Shown here: piece after piece, positions 34,655-43,785 of the stretch
How the letters are laid out: every line of letters starts with the position of its first letter
How positions within the stretch are numbered: the stretch's first letter is position 1
NCBI GenBank assembly: GCA_021841005.1
Contig: JAKBVZ010000035.1
Coordinates: forward strand, 69,446 to 133,445
Origin: Actinomycetes bacterium
GTDB lineage: Bacteria; Actinomycetota; Acidimicrobiia; Acidimicrobiales; JAMCPL01
DNA: 64,000 nt
Reading direction: 5' to 3'
Translations under genes and position numbers: made by a program
The notes under the pieces: model-generated
Databases searched by the model: none
Told to the model about the DNA's origin: nothing
What the model saw: the letters and a program-made list of their open reading frames with translations, nothing else

Positions 34655-35044
34655 ATGCCGAATGTATTGCGTGGCGAGGATGGGTCGACGGTGGTCGAGG
34701 CGGTGATTGTGGTACCGGTATTCATGCTTGTACTATTGTTGGCTTGCCAAGCGGTGTTGTGGGCGGAAGCCTCTCAATCAGTACAGTCAGCCGCAGCGCT
34801 TGGCGATCAGATCGCATGTAGCTATAGCGGTAGTGTGTCGAGCGGTATATCTGCAGCCGGTACCATGCTGGCAAGTCACGCAACAGGACTCGTAGCTGAT
34901 GGATCCGTTACCGGGGAGGTGCTTCCGGCGAGCATGGCGGAAATAAAGGTTACCGGCATGGCGGAGTCCATAGTGCCAGGCATGCATTTCCCGGTCAGTG
35001 CTGTACGCATTGGTCCAGAACAGCGTTACAGGATGTCAGGCTGA
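34655..35044 (+). CDS. TadE-like pseudopilin
   Basis: The 129-residue protein has the TadE signature at the N-terminus: GEDGSTVVEAVIVVPVFMLV followed by one transmembrane helix, then a small extracellular domain rich in Ser, Ala and Gly. TadE/TadF-type minor pseudopilins are thought to prime or anchor the Flp fibre. It starts 7 bp after the pilin gene and shares one base with the next start (TGATG). Confidence 0.8.
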   Translation: MPNVLRGEDGSTVVEAVIVVPVFMLVLLLACQAVLWAEASQSVQSAAALGDQIACSYSGSVSSGISAAGTMLASHATGLVADGSVTGEVLPASMAEIKVTGMAESIVPGMHFPVSAVRIGPEQRYRMSG

Positions 35045-35574
35045 TGCCATCAATAGTTGCATGGTGGCGCGTGCCAATGGCTGGGCCGGTATCGTACGTT
35101 ACGCACCATGCCGGCGCAGAGGATGTTCCAGCAGTTGGCGTGCCTCGAGTGCCGCGCGGGATGTATCGCGAAAGAGGGTCTATGACGGTGGAGCTAGTCG
35201 TGTTGGTGCCCGTACTGATCCTGTTCATGCTGTTTGCAGTGGCATTCGGTAGGGTGGAGAGGGCACGCCAGGAGGTAATAGCCGCCGCTCGTGCAGGAGC
35301 GGAGGCAGCTTCGGTAATGCCGTCGGCGGGTCAAGCGCAAGTTGCAGCCGCTGATGCGGCCGTACCATCGGTATTCAACCAGCAATTCACCTGCCAACCG
35401 TTGAACGTGCAGACGGACACTTCCGGCTTCCGGCCAGGTGGTGTTGTAACGGTACACGTGTCGTGTACGGTGCATCTCTCTGATCTGCTGATTCCTGGTT
35501 TTCCCGGGTCCGGCAACATTGACGAGTCGAGGAGCGCCCCCATAGATCCCTATCGTGTGGTGCAGGATGGGTAA
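35044..35574 (+). CDS. Second TadE-like pseudopilin
   Basis: The product has a unique N-terminal stretch of about 40 residues. The TadE core follows: RERGSMTVELVVLVPVLILF with a single membrane helix, FGRVERARQEVIAAARAGAE, and an extracellular domain ending in VVTVHVSCTVHLSDLLIPGF. The ATG at 35044 is supported by its one-base overlap with the preceding stop. The internal ATG at 35161 (MYRERGSMTVE) would give a standard-length TadE and cannot be excluded. Confidence 0.78.
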   Translation: MPSIVAWWRVPMAGPVSYVTHHAGAEDVPAVGVPRVPRGMYRERGSMTVELVVLVPVLILFMLFAVAFGRVERARQEVIAAARAGAEAASVMPSAGQAQVAAADAAVPSVFNQQFTCQPLNVQTDTSGFRPGGVVTVHVSCTVHLSDLLIPGFPGSGNIDESRSAPIDPYRVVQDG

Positions 35575-35983
35575 GAGATTGCATCACGAGGAAGGGTCGC
35601 TGACGGCGTTTGTAGCCATAATCGCGTTTGCTCTGTTTGTCCTGATTGGGCTGGTGGTGGATGGTGGTGCGGTCATCGCTGCCGACAGGGGGGCTTACGG
35701 GATAGCCGAGCAGGCGGCGCGAGCTGGTGCAGGACAGATATCGGTCAGCCAGTTGCGGTCTACAGGGGTGGTTACGCTGAATACCGGTCGAGCCATACGT
35801 GCCGCCGAGGAATATGCCACAGCTGCCGGTCATCCTGGTACAGCTTATGTAAGCGGAGGCACGGTAACGGTCACCATATCCTATAATTACCCGACCGTGA
35901 TTATTTCTCTCATCGGGATAAATAGCCTGCATGTCTCTGCAACAGCAAGCGCCACCAACGTCAAAGGACTGGGAGGTGTTTGA
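35567..35983 (+). CDS. TadG-like pilus assembly protein
   Basis: The 138-residue protein opens with HHEEGSLTAFVAIIAFALFV, one membrane helix, then GLVVDGGAVIAADRGAYGIAEQAARAGA, which resembles the N-terminus of TadG (RG-S-hydrophobic helix-DxG). It lacks the von Willebrand domain of proteobacterial TadG. It overlaps the previous gene by 8 bp and the next by 4 bp. I start it at ATG 35567; an upstream codon at 35555 is possible. Confidence 0.72.
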   Translation: MGKRLHHEEGSLTAFVAIIAFALFVLIGLVVDGGAVIAADRGAYGIAEQAARAGAGQISVSQLRSTGVVTLNTGRAIRAAEEYATAAGHPGTAYVSGGTVTVTISYNYPTVIISLIGINSLHVSATASATNVKGLGGV

Positions 35984-38900
35984 TGATTCGCAGGAACCCA
36001 AGCAAGTCAGTTTCCGTTCTTTCAGCACTGGCGCTTGTATGCCTCTTGTGTGGTGTGCCGGTAGTTCTAGTACTGAGCGGTGGAATGCCGGACCCGGCCG
36101 GCATGGTCCACGTATTTCTGCATCCAAGCGGCATCTTCCATGATCTGAGTTCGCCAGCCTCGAATCCGACATCGCTTCGCATAGTGGTGGCGGTGGCCTG
36201 GCTTGGATGGCTCTGGTTCGCCGCATGCGTTCTCGCAGAAGTGTTTGCGGAGATTACTCACCGACCTACCTCCAAGATTCCAGGGAGTCGTAGGATGCAA
36301 TCGGTGGTGGCTTGCCTGGTCGGTGTTTCGGTAGGATTGCTGTTGCTCGCACGGACGGATACGTCGGCAGGTACCATCCGCCTGCATGCGCTTCAATCTG
36401 CAGATGCGGTATGCCTTTTCCAGAACGGCGCCGGTGGCCACGGTGTTCAAGATATGCAGGGTCGAGTTGCAACCGGTGTTCAAGACGCGCGAAGCCAAGA
36501 TGTATGCGGCGTGCGAGATGCAGGGGGTGCTCAGGGCTTGCAGAACGGCCAACCCAGGCAAGACGCATTGGTACAATATGCATCAATCAGTAGTGCCCAC
36601 GGCGCTCGCCTAAAGGTTGTCCGTGCTAGGCTCCTTGCAAAGCTTGCTGGCGGTGTTGAATCGCAAATGACGAGAAGTCCAGGGAACTGGAACGGTAGGA
36701 AAATCGCCAAGATTGCAGCCAGCTATGTGAGCAGGAATTGGCCTGGCAGAGAGGGCAGTTTCCGCTCGGGTGATGGCGCGTTCACTCCTTCGCATGAAAC
36801 CAGACCGGAAGGCCAGAATAGTGCCGTTACGGATAATGCCGGTAACGCAAAAATCGGCAGTGGCAACCATGAAAACAGGTTACTGGACGGCAGCGATCTG
36901 GATACTCTGGTCGAACTCGAGATAGACAAGAGCGGCAACAATGAGGGCAGGTTCCTGGACAGCAGTGACAACCTGTTGTACCCGGCAAGTGGGCGTAGCG
37001 GAGAGTATGTGGAATCGGCTGTACCTACGCAGGGCAAACAAGGCGAACTACTAGTCTTGGAACCCCATATAATGCATCCGGCTGGTGATACACTATCTGT
37101 TTTGAGCCCTGGCGACGAGGTGGATCTGTATACTGTGCAACCTGGCGACTCGCTCTGGTCCATAGCCGTTAGGGAATTGGGCTCGGGCACTAGGTGGAAG
37201 GAGATCGCCCTCCTCAATGATGGTCGACTCGAGCCGGGCGGGCTGGTATTCGGAGAATCGAAATGGCTGTTGCCTGGGTGGAAAATAGCACTGCCAGGAC
37301 GGCATGATCTGATTGCCGGGCAGGGTTCTCGCGTGCATACTGATGTAACTGTTTTCGGCTCCACAACTCCTGGAACTGTCGGCAGCGCTGCTACTACTAT
37401 CGTAGCAGAGCAAGATCGCAGCAAGATAATAGTGCCTGCCGCACAGCCATCCAGCGAACCGGCCGTGCCAACCGTTCCCTCGCTTCCCTTGGGAGGCGTG
37501 GGTATCGGCACTCTAGGATCTGGCGTGCTGTTCGCCGTGGATCGGCGCCGTCTGGTTCAGGGGAGGTACCGGGGAGCAGGTCGTGAAATTAAGTTGCCAT
37601 CAGGGGATTTGCTTGATTTCGAGAGACGGCTACGGATTTCGGCCGATGCAGATGCTATTGGATGGGTACGTATCGGGATAAGCGTAGTCGCATCCATGGC
37701 GTTCAAGGAACACCAGCAGTTCTGCGCGCCATGCGCATTGCGATTGCGACCAGGTATGTTGGACATAGCCGTGGACCGTCACGTAGATATGGCATCGTCA
37801 CCCCTCGAACCTGTCGAACCGAACATTGCTACGTGCGGGATCAGCCCTTCGCGGGACACGCCATCCGTGGAGTCAATGAAGTTGAAATGGTGGACGCTGG
37901 AAAGGAGTGATAACGTCCGGAAACGGCTGGTCAACGATCCTTGGTATGGCCAGGTACGCGACGTGGATGTTGCCATCGTGACGCTGGGCAGTGATGCTGA
38001 GGGTGTGATTATGGTCGATCTGGATGCACTGGTGTCACTTAGCCTGAGCATTGAGGCCGGTAAGTGCATATCATTGGAGACTGCATTAGCCGTGGGACTG
38101 GCAACTTCTCCGTGGCTAAGGAACAGCCGGGTGATTACTATAGGGCTTCCCGAGATTGCCGGTTTGAATGGCCGTATCGAAGAGATGGAGTCGTTGCCAC
38201 TGCTCATACCTCATCTGGCAAGGAGGGTTTCGCAGTCGACTAAGGTTCAGAGTGCCTCCAGGCAGGATATGGCAGGTCAAGGAGCTGAGGGGGTTAGTGG
38301 AATAGGCAGGACGATTGTACTGGTCGCTCCAGAAGAGGTGGCGAGGTATCCCGAGGCCGCTATAGCACTGGCTTCCCTGGCAGGCGACGGTTCCGCTGGA
38401 CTTCTGGCAGTAATAGGCGGCATCGTGCCGAATGCAAAGAGTGTACTTTATCGCGTGCCAGGGAGCGATCTGTTGACATTGGACATTGGCGATGCCTCTA
38501 TAGTGCTGCAGGATATAGCTACGTTGTCTGGTGCTGACGGCATGAGTATCAAGTCTCTTCTCGAGGTGGCGCAGGACACCGACGGTTCTTCCGTGTTCGA
38601 CAGGGATGTGGCTGTATACGGCGATGGCTTGGAAGGAGGTGCTGCAGACACGGGGGGTGTAGGTGGGCAATGCAGGATTGTTGGACCAGGGGATGAGTCA
38701 AGTTGTGAGGTGATCCCATGCAAAGCTGAGCGATCAGACGAGGATGTGCAGGTCGCCGGCGGAGAGGTGGAGGTGTGCGTACTCGGGCAAGTGGAAATCC
38801 ATGGCGCAGAACGGGCATTTGCCAGGGCTTGGGCCGTAGATCTTGTAGCTTACCTGGCAATGCATCCACGAGGTGCCACCAGCGATCAGTGGGCAGCCGC

Positions 38901-39489
38901 CTTATGGCCGGATAGGCGTATGGCTGCATCCAGCCTGCATTCGACAGCGTCCGCTGCCAGGCGTGCGCTGGGGAAGTCTCCAGATGGCTTGGATTACCTG
39001 CCCCGGTCACATGGCAGGCTGGCGTTGCGCTCCACGGTTCACAGTGACGTACACAGACTGGTGGAGTTGTCCAAGTCTCCGTATCCGGCCAGTTGGAGGG
39101 TCGGGCTCGAACTGGTCAGGGGAAGACCATTTGAAGGACTGAGATCGACCGACTGGGCGTTGCTGGAAGGTATATATGCTTACGTGGAGTCGAAGGTGGT
39201 GGATCTTGCAGTGAAATATGCTGAACACTGCTTGGGAGTTGGCGATGCGCCGGGGGCCGAGTGGGCGGCACGTAAAGGGCTACTGGTGAGCACCTATGAC
39301 GAACGGTTATATCGCATACTAATGCGTTCGGCCGACCTGGCAGGCAATCCTGCTGGAGTCGAAAGGATTATGCGTGAGCTGGTTCACCTGGTGGCAGATG
39401 ATTTAGAGCCCTACGATGCGGTACATCCCGAAACCATCGAGCTTTACCGCTCACTCTCGAGGCATCAGTCCCTTCTTGCCATGGCATGA
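35980..39489 (+). CDS. Membrane protein with LysM and C-terminal BTAD regulatory domain
   Basis: This large protein (1169 residues) closes the Tad operon. Membrane helices lie at about residues 10-32, 65-90 and 105-125. A low-complexity stretch follows (about 140-380, with Gly/Gln/Asp-rich repeats such as GVQDxxxQDV). A LysM domain sits at about 381-430 (LYTVQPGDSLWSIAVRELG). The C-terminal 240 residues look like a SARP/BTAD regulator: a winged-helix part (about 928-1015, CVLGQVEIHGAERAF and ATSDQWAAALWPDRRMAASS) and a helical TPR-like BTAD part. LysM normally binds peptidoglycan outside the cell and BTAD normally acts inside. The same architecture recurs in actinobacterial Tad loci, so it is a real family and not a frameshift artefact. 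It may sense the envelope or scaffold the pilus; its function is unknown. Confidence 0.82.
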   Translation: MMIRRNPSKSVSVLSALALVCLLCGVPVVLVLSGGMPDPAGMVHVFLHPSGIFHDLSSPASNPTSLRIVVAVAWLGWLWFAACVLAEVFAEITHRPTSKIPGSRRMQSVVACLVGVSVGLLLLARTDTSAGTIRLHALQSADAVCLFQNGAGGHGVQDMQGRVATGVQDARSQDVCGVRDAGGAQGLQNGQPRQDALVQYASISSAHGARLKVVRARLLAKLAGGVESQMTRSPGNWNGRKIAKIAASYVSRNWPGREGSFRSGDGAFTPSHETRPEGQNSAVTDNAGNAKIGSGNHENRLLDGSDLDTLVELEIDKSGNNEGRFLDSSDNLLYPASGRSGEYVESAVPTQGKQGELLVLEPHIMHPAGDTLSVLSPGDEVDLYTVQPGDSLWSIAVRELGSGTRWKEIALLNDGRLEPGGLVFGESKWLLPGWKIALPGRHDLIAGQGSRVHTDVTVFGSTTPGTVGSAATTIVAEQDRSKIIVPAAQPSSEPAVPTVPSLPLGGVGIGTLGSGVLFAVDRRRLVQGRYRGAGREIKLPSGDLLDFERRLRISADADAIGWVRIGISVVASMAFKEHQQFCAPCALRLRPGMLDIAVDRHVDMASSPLEPVEPNIATCGISPSRDTPSVESMKLKWWTLERSDNVRKRLVNDPWYGQVRDVDVAIVTLGSDAEGVIMVDLDALVSLSLSIEAGKCISLETALAVGLATSPWLRNSRVITIGLPEIAGLNGRIEEMESLPLLIPHLARRVSQSTKVQSASRQDMAGQGAEGVSGIGRTIVLVAPEEVARYPEAAIALASLAGDGSAGLLAVIGGIVPNAKSVLYRVPGSDLLTLDIGDASIVLQDIATLSGADGMSIKSLLEVAQDTDGSSVFDRDVAVYGDGLEGGAADTGGVGGQCRIVGPGDESSCEVIPCKAERSDEDVQVAGGEVEVCVLGQVEIHGAERAFARAWAVDLVAYLAMHPRGATSDQWAAALWPDRRMAASSLHSTASAARRALGKSPDGLDYLPRSHGRLALRSTVHSDVHRLVELSKSPYPASWRVGLELVRGRPFEGLRSTDWALLEGIYAYVESKVVDLAVKYAEHCLGVGDAPGAEWAARKGLLVSTYDERLYRILMRSADLAGNPAGVERIMRELVHLVADDLEPYDAVHPETIELYRSLSRHQSLLAMA

Positions 39490-39712
39490 GGCGGGCATGC
39501 CGCCAAGATACTGAGGGATTGGTCGTACCGGCGCAACGTACAGCAGAGCTGCCATTGCATGACGTGCAGCCTAGGAATATATTCTCCGGCATGCCTGCTG
39601 TCCGGTGCCTGTCCTCTACGAGCATTTTCGCAGGTACTACCTGCGGCAGCCAGTTGTCGACTTGGGCTCCTGCCGTCCAGCGGACCGATCATGGAGAGAG
39701 CCGCGATCCACG

Positions 39713-40342
39713 ATGAAAGGTCATCCCGGCAAGATCCAGGACGGAGGGCTTGCAGCGCGAGTGGCGATAGTGGCTGGCGCCATCGTCTGCGTAACGTTCG
39801 CTCTTCCGGTAGCTGTCCTGCTTGCCGCTTTCGGGAGTTACGTTCCTGTTCCCGCTTCAGCCGGGAAGCCTCCGCAGTCATGGGTTACCCTGGCACGTGC
39901 TGCTGCACTGACTTGCCATGTGCCGGTCGGCACGTCACCGGCGCTGGCGCCAGTGTTGCTGGCAATTGGAGACGTAGAGTCATCGTTTAACAGCTCAGAG
40001 TTGCCCGGTGTACACTATGGGCACAACAGCGCTGGAGCGGAGGGCCCGATGCAATTTTTGCCGTCCACGTTCTATCATTACGACCACCCCGTTCCGTCAG
40101 ATCTATCTCTAACGCCATTCCAGCTGCCTACCCGGTCTGCACCAGGCGGGATCGGGGTGGGTGGAATGTCCGATCAGAGTCCCTACAGTCTGGTCGATGC
40201 TATGTATGCGGCTGCCCGCTTGCTTTGCACGGACGGGTTTGTGGCAGGCTTGCCTGCGCTGGCTGTCTACTCATATAATCACTCGTCACGATATGTCAGT
40301 GAAGTACTGGGTTTGGCGCGTGGATTCGAGCGTTACGGGTGA
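39713..40342 (+). CDS. Lytic transglycosylase-like (SLT domain) protein
   Basis: From the ATG at 39713 the 209-residue protein has a membrane anchor or signal (about residues 14-38) and then a lysozyme-like SLT domain. VLLAIGDVESSFNSSELPGV holds the catalytic Glu. Then come GAEGPMQFLPSTFYHY, SLVDAMYAAARLLCTDG and LAVYSYNHSSRYVSEVL, the Gly-Pro-Met-Gln-Phe and YNH motifs of the family. It would cleave the glycan backbone, and next to a pilus operon it probably opens the wall for fibre passage (inference). The open frame extends back to 39605, but that part has no ribosome site. Confidence 0.8.
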   Translation: MKGHPGKIQDGGLAARVAIVAGAIVCVTFALPVAVLLAAFGSYVPVPASAGKPPQSWVTLARAAALTCHVPVGTSPALAPVLLAIGDVESSFNSSELPGVHYGHNSAGAEGPMQFLPSTFYHYDHPVPSDLSLTPFQLPTRSAPGGIGVGGMSDQSPYSLVDAMYAAARLLCTDGFVAGLPALAVYSYNHSSRYVSEVLGLARGFERYG

Positions 40343-40620
40343 CATTTCACCACGTCAGATAACAGACCACACAATCATCTGGTTGCGAAGTATCTAGCAA
40401 GGTTGTTGACAATCTTTCTGGCTAGGTCGATGCCGGATAATACCAGTGCAGCTTGCAGCACGGATATCCGGTGGGTGAAAACCGGTGAAGAGTGTCGCAG
40501 GCGGAAACTGGTGGCACTGTGCATCTTGCGGCGTTCAGTTTTTAACAAGCAAATAGCTTACAGAATCACCAGAAACATACGATAACCAACAATATAGATA
40601 GAAAACAAAGGAGCATTACA
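40343..40620. other. Intergenic region upstream of ssb
   Basis: No gene is supported in these 278 bp. A TTGACA lies near 40405, without a convincing -10 at the right distance. The last 70 bp are AT-rich and end in an AAAGGAG ribosome site for ssb. The middle has GGTG-rich short repeats and could fold, but no known RNA family is recognisable. Confidence 0.35.
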
Positions 40621-41199
40621 ATGACAAATAGCACCACATTGGCAGGAAACCTTACCAACGATCCTGAGGTGCGCTATACGCGTGATGGACAGGCAGCGGT
40701 CAACTTCGGTCTGGCAGTTACAAGGCGCTGGCGGTCACGCAACTCTGACGAATGGGAGGAATCTACATCTTTTTTCGACATAGTGTGCTGGCGCGAACTT
40801 GCGGAGAATGCAGCCATGAGCTTGACGAAAGGCATGCGTGTTATCGTCACCGGAAGGATGGAACAGCGTACATGGGAGAATGACGAAGGTGAGCGTAGGT
40901 ATAAGGTGGAGGTGATCGCAGAGGAGATAGGTCCCAGCTTGCGGTTTGCAACGGCAGAGGTGATGCGGACAGAGAGGCTGGAACAGCCGGCTCAGGACAG
41001 TGACGAAGGTACGGAGGCGGGTAGCGACGAGCGAGAGGGTTCCCCTGAAAGTGCACTCAGTGACACGCATGCAAAACCATCGGCTCGCAAAACCAGGAAG
41101 TCGTCGTCTTCTACCGAGCCGAGATTAGGAGAAGCAGGAGGGGATACCGGCCAGGCGGCTTCTGCTGAAGAGTGCGAAATAGAGGAGGTGGCGGGATGA
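40621..41199 (+). CDS. ssb: Single-stranded DNA-binding protein (paralogue type)
   Basis: An OB-fold SSB of 192 residues. MTNSTTLAGNLTNDPEVRYT, AAVNFGLAVTRRWRSR, FFDIVCWRELAENAAMSLTKG and VIVTGRMEQRTWENDEGERR follow the SSB consensus for the DNA-binding core (about 1-110). The C-terminal 80 residues are disordered, acidic and Ser-rich, and end EIEEVAG; the usual DDDIPF-like tip that recruits partner proteins is absent. This suggests a second, specialised SSB and not the main replication protein, which in many bacteria lies between rpsF and rpsR. A strong AAAGGAG ribosome site precedes the ATG. It overlaps the next gene by 4 bp. Confidence 0.88.
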   Translation: MTNSTTLAGNLTNDPEVRYTRDGQAAVNFGLAVTRRWRSRNSDEWEESTSFFDIVCWRELAENAAMSLTKGMRVIVTGRMEQRTWENDEGERRYKVEVIAEEIGPSLRFATAEVMRTERLEQPAQDSDEGTEAGSDEREGSPESALSDTHAKPSARKTRKSSSSTEPRLGEAGGDTGQAASAEECEIEEVAG

Positions 41200-41615
41200 C
41201 TGCCTCACGAATGGCGGAGCCGCAATCGGATACCTGCAATGCGTATCTGGCAGCTTCGCTGGCGGGAGACCGTTGGCACGTTCCATTTACCGGAATGGCT
41301 GCTTCCGGGTTGCACGGCATACTGCCGGTAGGCCACTGTGACACCGTTCCGGAGCATATTGATATTATACACGAGTACATCGGGTCGGATCCAGAACGAG
41401 CGAAGCAAGGTACAACGCAGCAAGGTACGATGAGGCAAGAGTCAACCCGGGTGCGCTTTGCCGGCATGATACTGCTGAACAAGCAGGAGGCATTCGATGC
41501 CTGTTCCTCCATAGCGGAGGCTGGTGATGCTCTGGTGTCGTCTGGCCACTATCGTGAAGGAGGGGCGCTGGAGTCCCTGCTCAGCTTGCTCGAAGCCAGG
41601 CTGGTAAGCGAGTAG
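41196..41615 (+). CDS. Hypothetical protein coupled to ssb
   Basis: The 139-residue protein starts at ATG 41196, inside the ssb stop (ATGA overlap). I recognise no family. The N-terminal half has some Cys and His but no clear metal motif. A Gln/Thr-rich repeat (AKQGTTQQGTMRQES, DNA 41402-41448) splits it from a helical C-terminal third (LLNKQEAFDACSSIAEAGDA). Strict coupling to ssb suggests a partner role in DNA metabolism, but this rests only on position. Confidence 0.6.
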   Translation: MTASRMAEPQSDTCNAYLAASLAGDRWHVPFTGMAASGLHGILPVGHCDTVPEHIDIIHEYIGSDPERAKQGTTQQGTMRQESTRVRFAGMILLNKQEAFDACSSIAEAGDALVSSGHYREGGALESLLSLLEARLVSE

Positions 41616-41624
41616 GCGGTGTGA

Positions 41625-42821
41625 TCAGCCGGGGGAAGCGGGCTTGGGCGTCGCTGCGAACTTGGGTGGGAGTATGAAAGAGATGGCTACCTCAGCTGGA
41701 CTGGGGTAGCCGATCTCAACTATACGTCCCCCGCCATGGCCGAGTCCCAGCATCCAGTTGTACAACGTTCGCTGATCATCAAGAGAAAACACCGTGCTGA
41801 TAATATCCATGCTGGCATATGTCGAAGCAGGATCGCCGGAAGCGTGTATGCTCGCATAAGCCTTGTTACCTTCAGTGAAAAAGCCGTTCAGGATTGATGG
41901 TACATCGTTTGCCGACGCAAGAGCATCGCGAGCCGGTTCGAGTGCGGTTTGAAAGTGCTGGAACGCATCCAGCAGTAAGTCCAGGTTTGCGTTGCACATC
42001 TGGCTGCTCAAGCTGGGCGGGCTGCCTGCCACCCTGACCATATCTTCGAACGATCCAGCCGCCAGCGATGAACCGAGAGCGGAGGAGGTGTCATTTGCGA
42101 GCATCGTCGCCATTACAGAAGCGATGACATGGGGCAGGTGGCTCACGATTGCTACGGAACGATCGTGCATGGCTGGATCGACCGGTACCAGTTCAGCTTG
42201 CATCCCGATAATGATTTGTGCGACCGCCAGCAGAGCAGTCAGGTCGGTCGTATCCGTAATGCTCAGTGCCCACGAATGATTAGCGAAGAGAGCAGGATCC
42301 GCCGCACGTATACCGTTGTTGTGCTTTCCTGCCATCGGATGGCTGCCTACAAAGTATATGCCTACCTCCTCCATCCGGCTTGCCCAACTATGCACAGCTC
42401 TTTTTACCGAGCATGTGTCAGCCACCACCAGCGAATGGCGACTTTCAGCGGATGCATGCTTCTGGTATGACTCTGCGACGAGGTTGGCTACGGATTGAAA
42501 GGATTCGATGGGTGTACATATCATGATAAGATCGGCGAACGATACCAGTGCATCAATGTGCGATACCGTAGGAATGCCCAAGTCCTGAGCAGCATTGATG
42601 GTCTCTGCATCGATGTCGTACCCAACCAGTTCCAGCTTTCCCAAGAGGTTGAGCGCTACGGAACCACCGATGAGTCCCAACCCGATAATACCGACTCTGC
42701 GCACTGTAGAGGTTGTACCACCTACACCACCTGTACCACTTACACCGTAGGTATCATCTTCTGTACCACCTGGTGCATCTTGACCAAAATGTGCGCATTC
42801 GAAGTCAATTGTCACGGTCAT
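41625..42821 (-). CDS. tyrA: Prephenate dehydrogenase
   Basis: TyrA oxidises prephenate to 4-hydroxyphenylpyruvate with NAD(P). The Rossmann GIIGLGLIGGSVALNLL and the acidic YDID mark the cofactor site. VADTCSVKRAV, FVGSHPMAGK with the conserved His, and HDRSVAIVSHLPHVIASVMA with the catalytic His/Pro segment mark the active site. A Gly/Thr-rich N-terminal extension of about 35 residues precedes the domain and includes a VSGTGGVGGTTSTV repeat (DNA around 42713-42760). The start overlaps the end of pheA by 17 bp. At 398 residues it is a little long. There is no clear C-terminal ACT domain. Confidence 0.9.
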   Translation of the reverse strand: MTVTIDFECAHFGQDAPGGTEDDTYGVSGTGGVGGTTSTVRRVGIIGLGLIGGSVALNLLGKLELVGYDIDAETINAAQDLGIPTVSHIDALVSFADLIMICTPIESFQSVANLVAESYQKHASAESRHSLVVADTCSVKRAVHSWASRMEEVGIYFVGSHPMAGKHNNGIRAADPALFANHSWALSITDTTDLTALLAVAQIIIGMQAELVPVDPAMHDRSVAIVSHLPHVIASVMATMLANDTSSALGSSLAAGSFEDMVRVAGSPPSLSSQMCNANLDLLLDAFQHFQTALEPARDALASANDVPSILNGFFTEGNKAYASIHASGDPASTYASMDIISTVFSLDDQRTLYNWMLGLGHGGGRIVEIGYPSPAEVAISFILPPKFAATPKPASPG

Positions 42822-43785
42822 CGGGCTCGTGCGCTATGGGCGGCAGGAGGGCCTCTTCGAGCGTAGCCTGCCCTGAGGATATTCCGATGGAGCGGAGGGG
42901 CAACTCGTTGAATGGCGAGACAACGGGTGTTCCTGACCACTGGGGATACGAACCGAGTACCCGGATCTTCGCCCCATCCTCCATGATGTCCACCAGCGCG
43001 GACTGTATGACAGGCTCAGATACATGACCGCTCAATTCCATGAAGAAGCAGTGGATGCTCTTCTCGTCCACGATGATCGGCCTGCTGCGCAAAGATGTCA
43101 AGTTGATGGAACGTTTTGACAGTTTGTCGAGCATGGCGGCAAGTGACCCGGGACGGTCCGCTACAGGGGTGACAACCACAAGGGTCTGATCGTTTCCGGT
43201 TACAGGGGCAACTTCTCTCCCGATGAGCGCGTAACGTGTCCTTACCTCGGGAAGGTCTGTTCCCATGTCGGAATATGCATGGAGGCCAATCGAGTTACCG
43301 ACTTCCGATGGTGCCAGCGCCAGTAGCCCGTCGTCGTTGCCGGTCATTACCATCCTGCATGCTTCGGTGGTGGAGGGTGCGGTCATGCTGGCCAAACCTG
43401 CCCTCGAGATGTATCGCGCACAGAGGGCAAGCACGAATGGATGAGACACTGCAACGCGGGGGCGTACATTCTTGGTCAGGCTGAAAGCTTCGAGTTGCTC
43501 GGCAAGGACCACGGTTTCCCTAATGTATACGTGTTGCGTCTCGAATGCTATGCGATCCAGTACCGGCGCCAGCTCGCCTTCCAGGGGGTTCTCCACCGGG
43601 AGCAACCCGAGGCATTCGGGAGTCAGGTCGACTGTATGGAGAATGGTCTCCATGGAGGGTACCGGGTGGACATCAGGTGCCGCAACCGTGAGCAACAGCC
43701 GCGCGGCACGCTCGTCGGAGGTGCCACGCGGACCCTGGAAAAGCACTACCGGTCCGCTGGGAATACCCAGTCCTTTCCTGTCCAT
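42805..43785 (-). CDS. pheA: Prephenate dehydratase
   Basis: PheA converts prephenate to phenylpyruvate. The catalytic domain (about residues 10-200) has LFQGPRGTSDERAA, LGLLPVENPLEGELAPVLD and the TRF-type motif as RTRYALIG, with the C-terminal ACT domain at about 205-290 (VVVTPVADRPGSLAAMLDKL and SIHCFFMELSGH). The common 'ENS' reads ENP here, and TRF reads TRY. The rest is standard, so activity is likely. Phe feedback through the ACT domain is expected. It is transcribed ahead of tyrA with overlap, giving a two-gene aromatic amino acid unit. Confidence 0.88.
   Translation of the reverse strand: MDRKGLGIPSGPVVLFQGPRGTSDERAARLLLTVAAPDVHPVPSMETILHTVDLTPECLGLLPVENPLEGELAPVLDRIAFETQHVYIRETVVLAEQLEAFSLTKNVRPRVAVSHPFVLALCARYISRAGLASMTAPSTTEACRMVMTGNDDGLLALAPSEVGNSIGLHAYSDMGTDLPEVRTRYALIGREVAPVTGNDQTLVVVTPVADRPGSLAAMLDKLSKRSINLTSLRSRPIIVDEKSIHCFFMELSGHVSEPVIQSALVDIMEDGAKIRVLGSYPQWSGTPVVSPFNELPLRSIGISSGQATLEEALLPPIAHEPDDRDN

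Noticed and set aside
35387-36226. 279-codon minus-strand frame over the TadE/TadG genes
   Set aside because: It is antisense to three overlapped pilus genes with clear motifs, and the product is low-complexity and basic.
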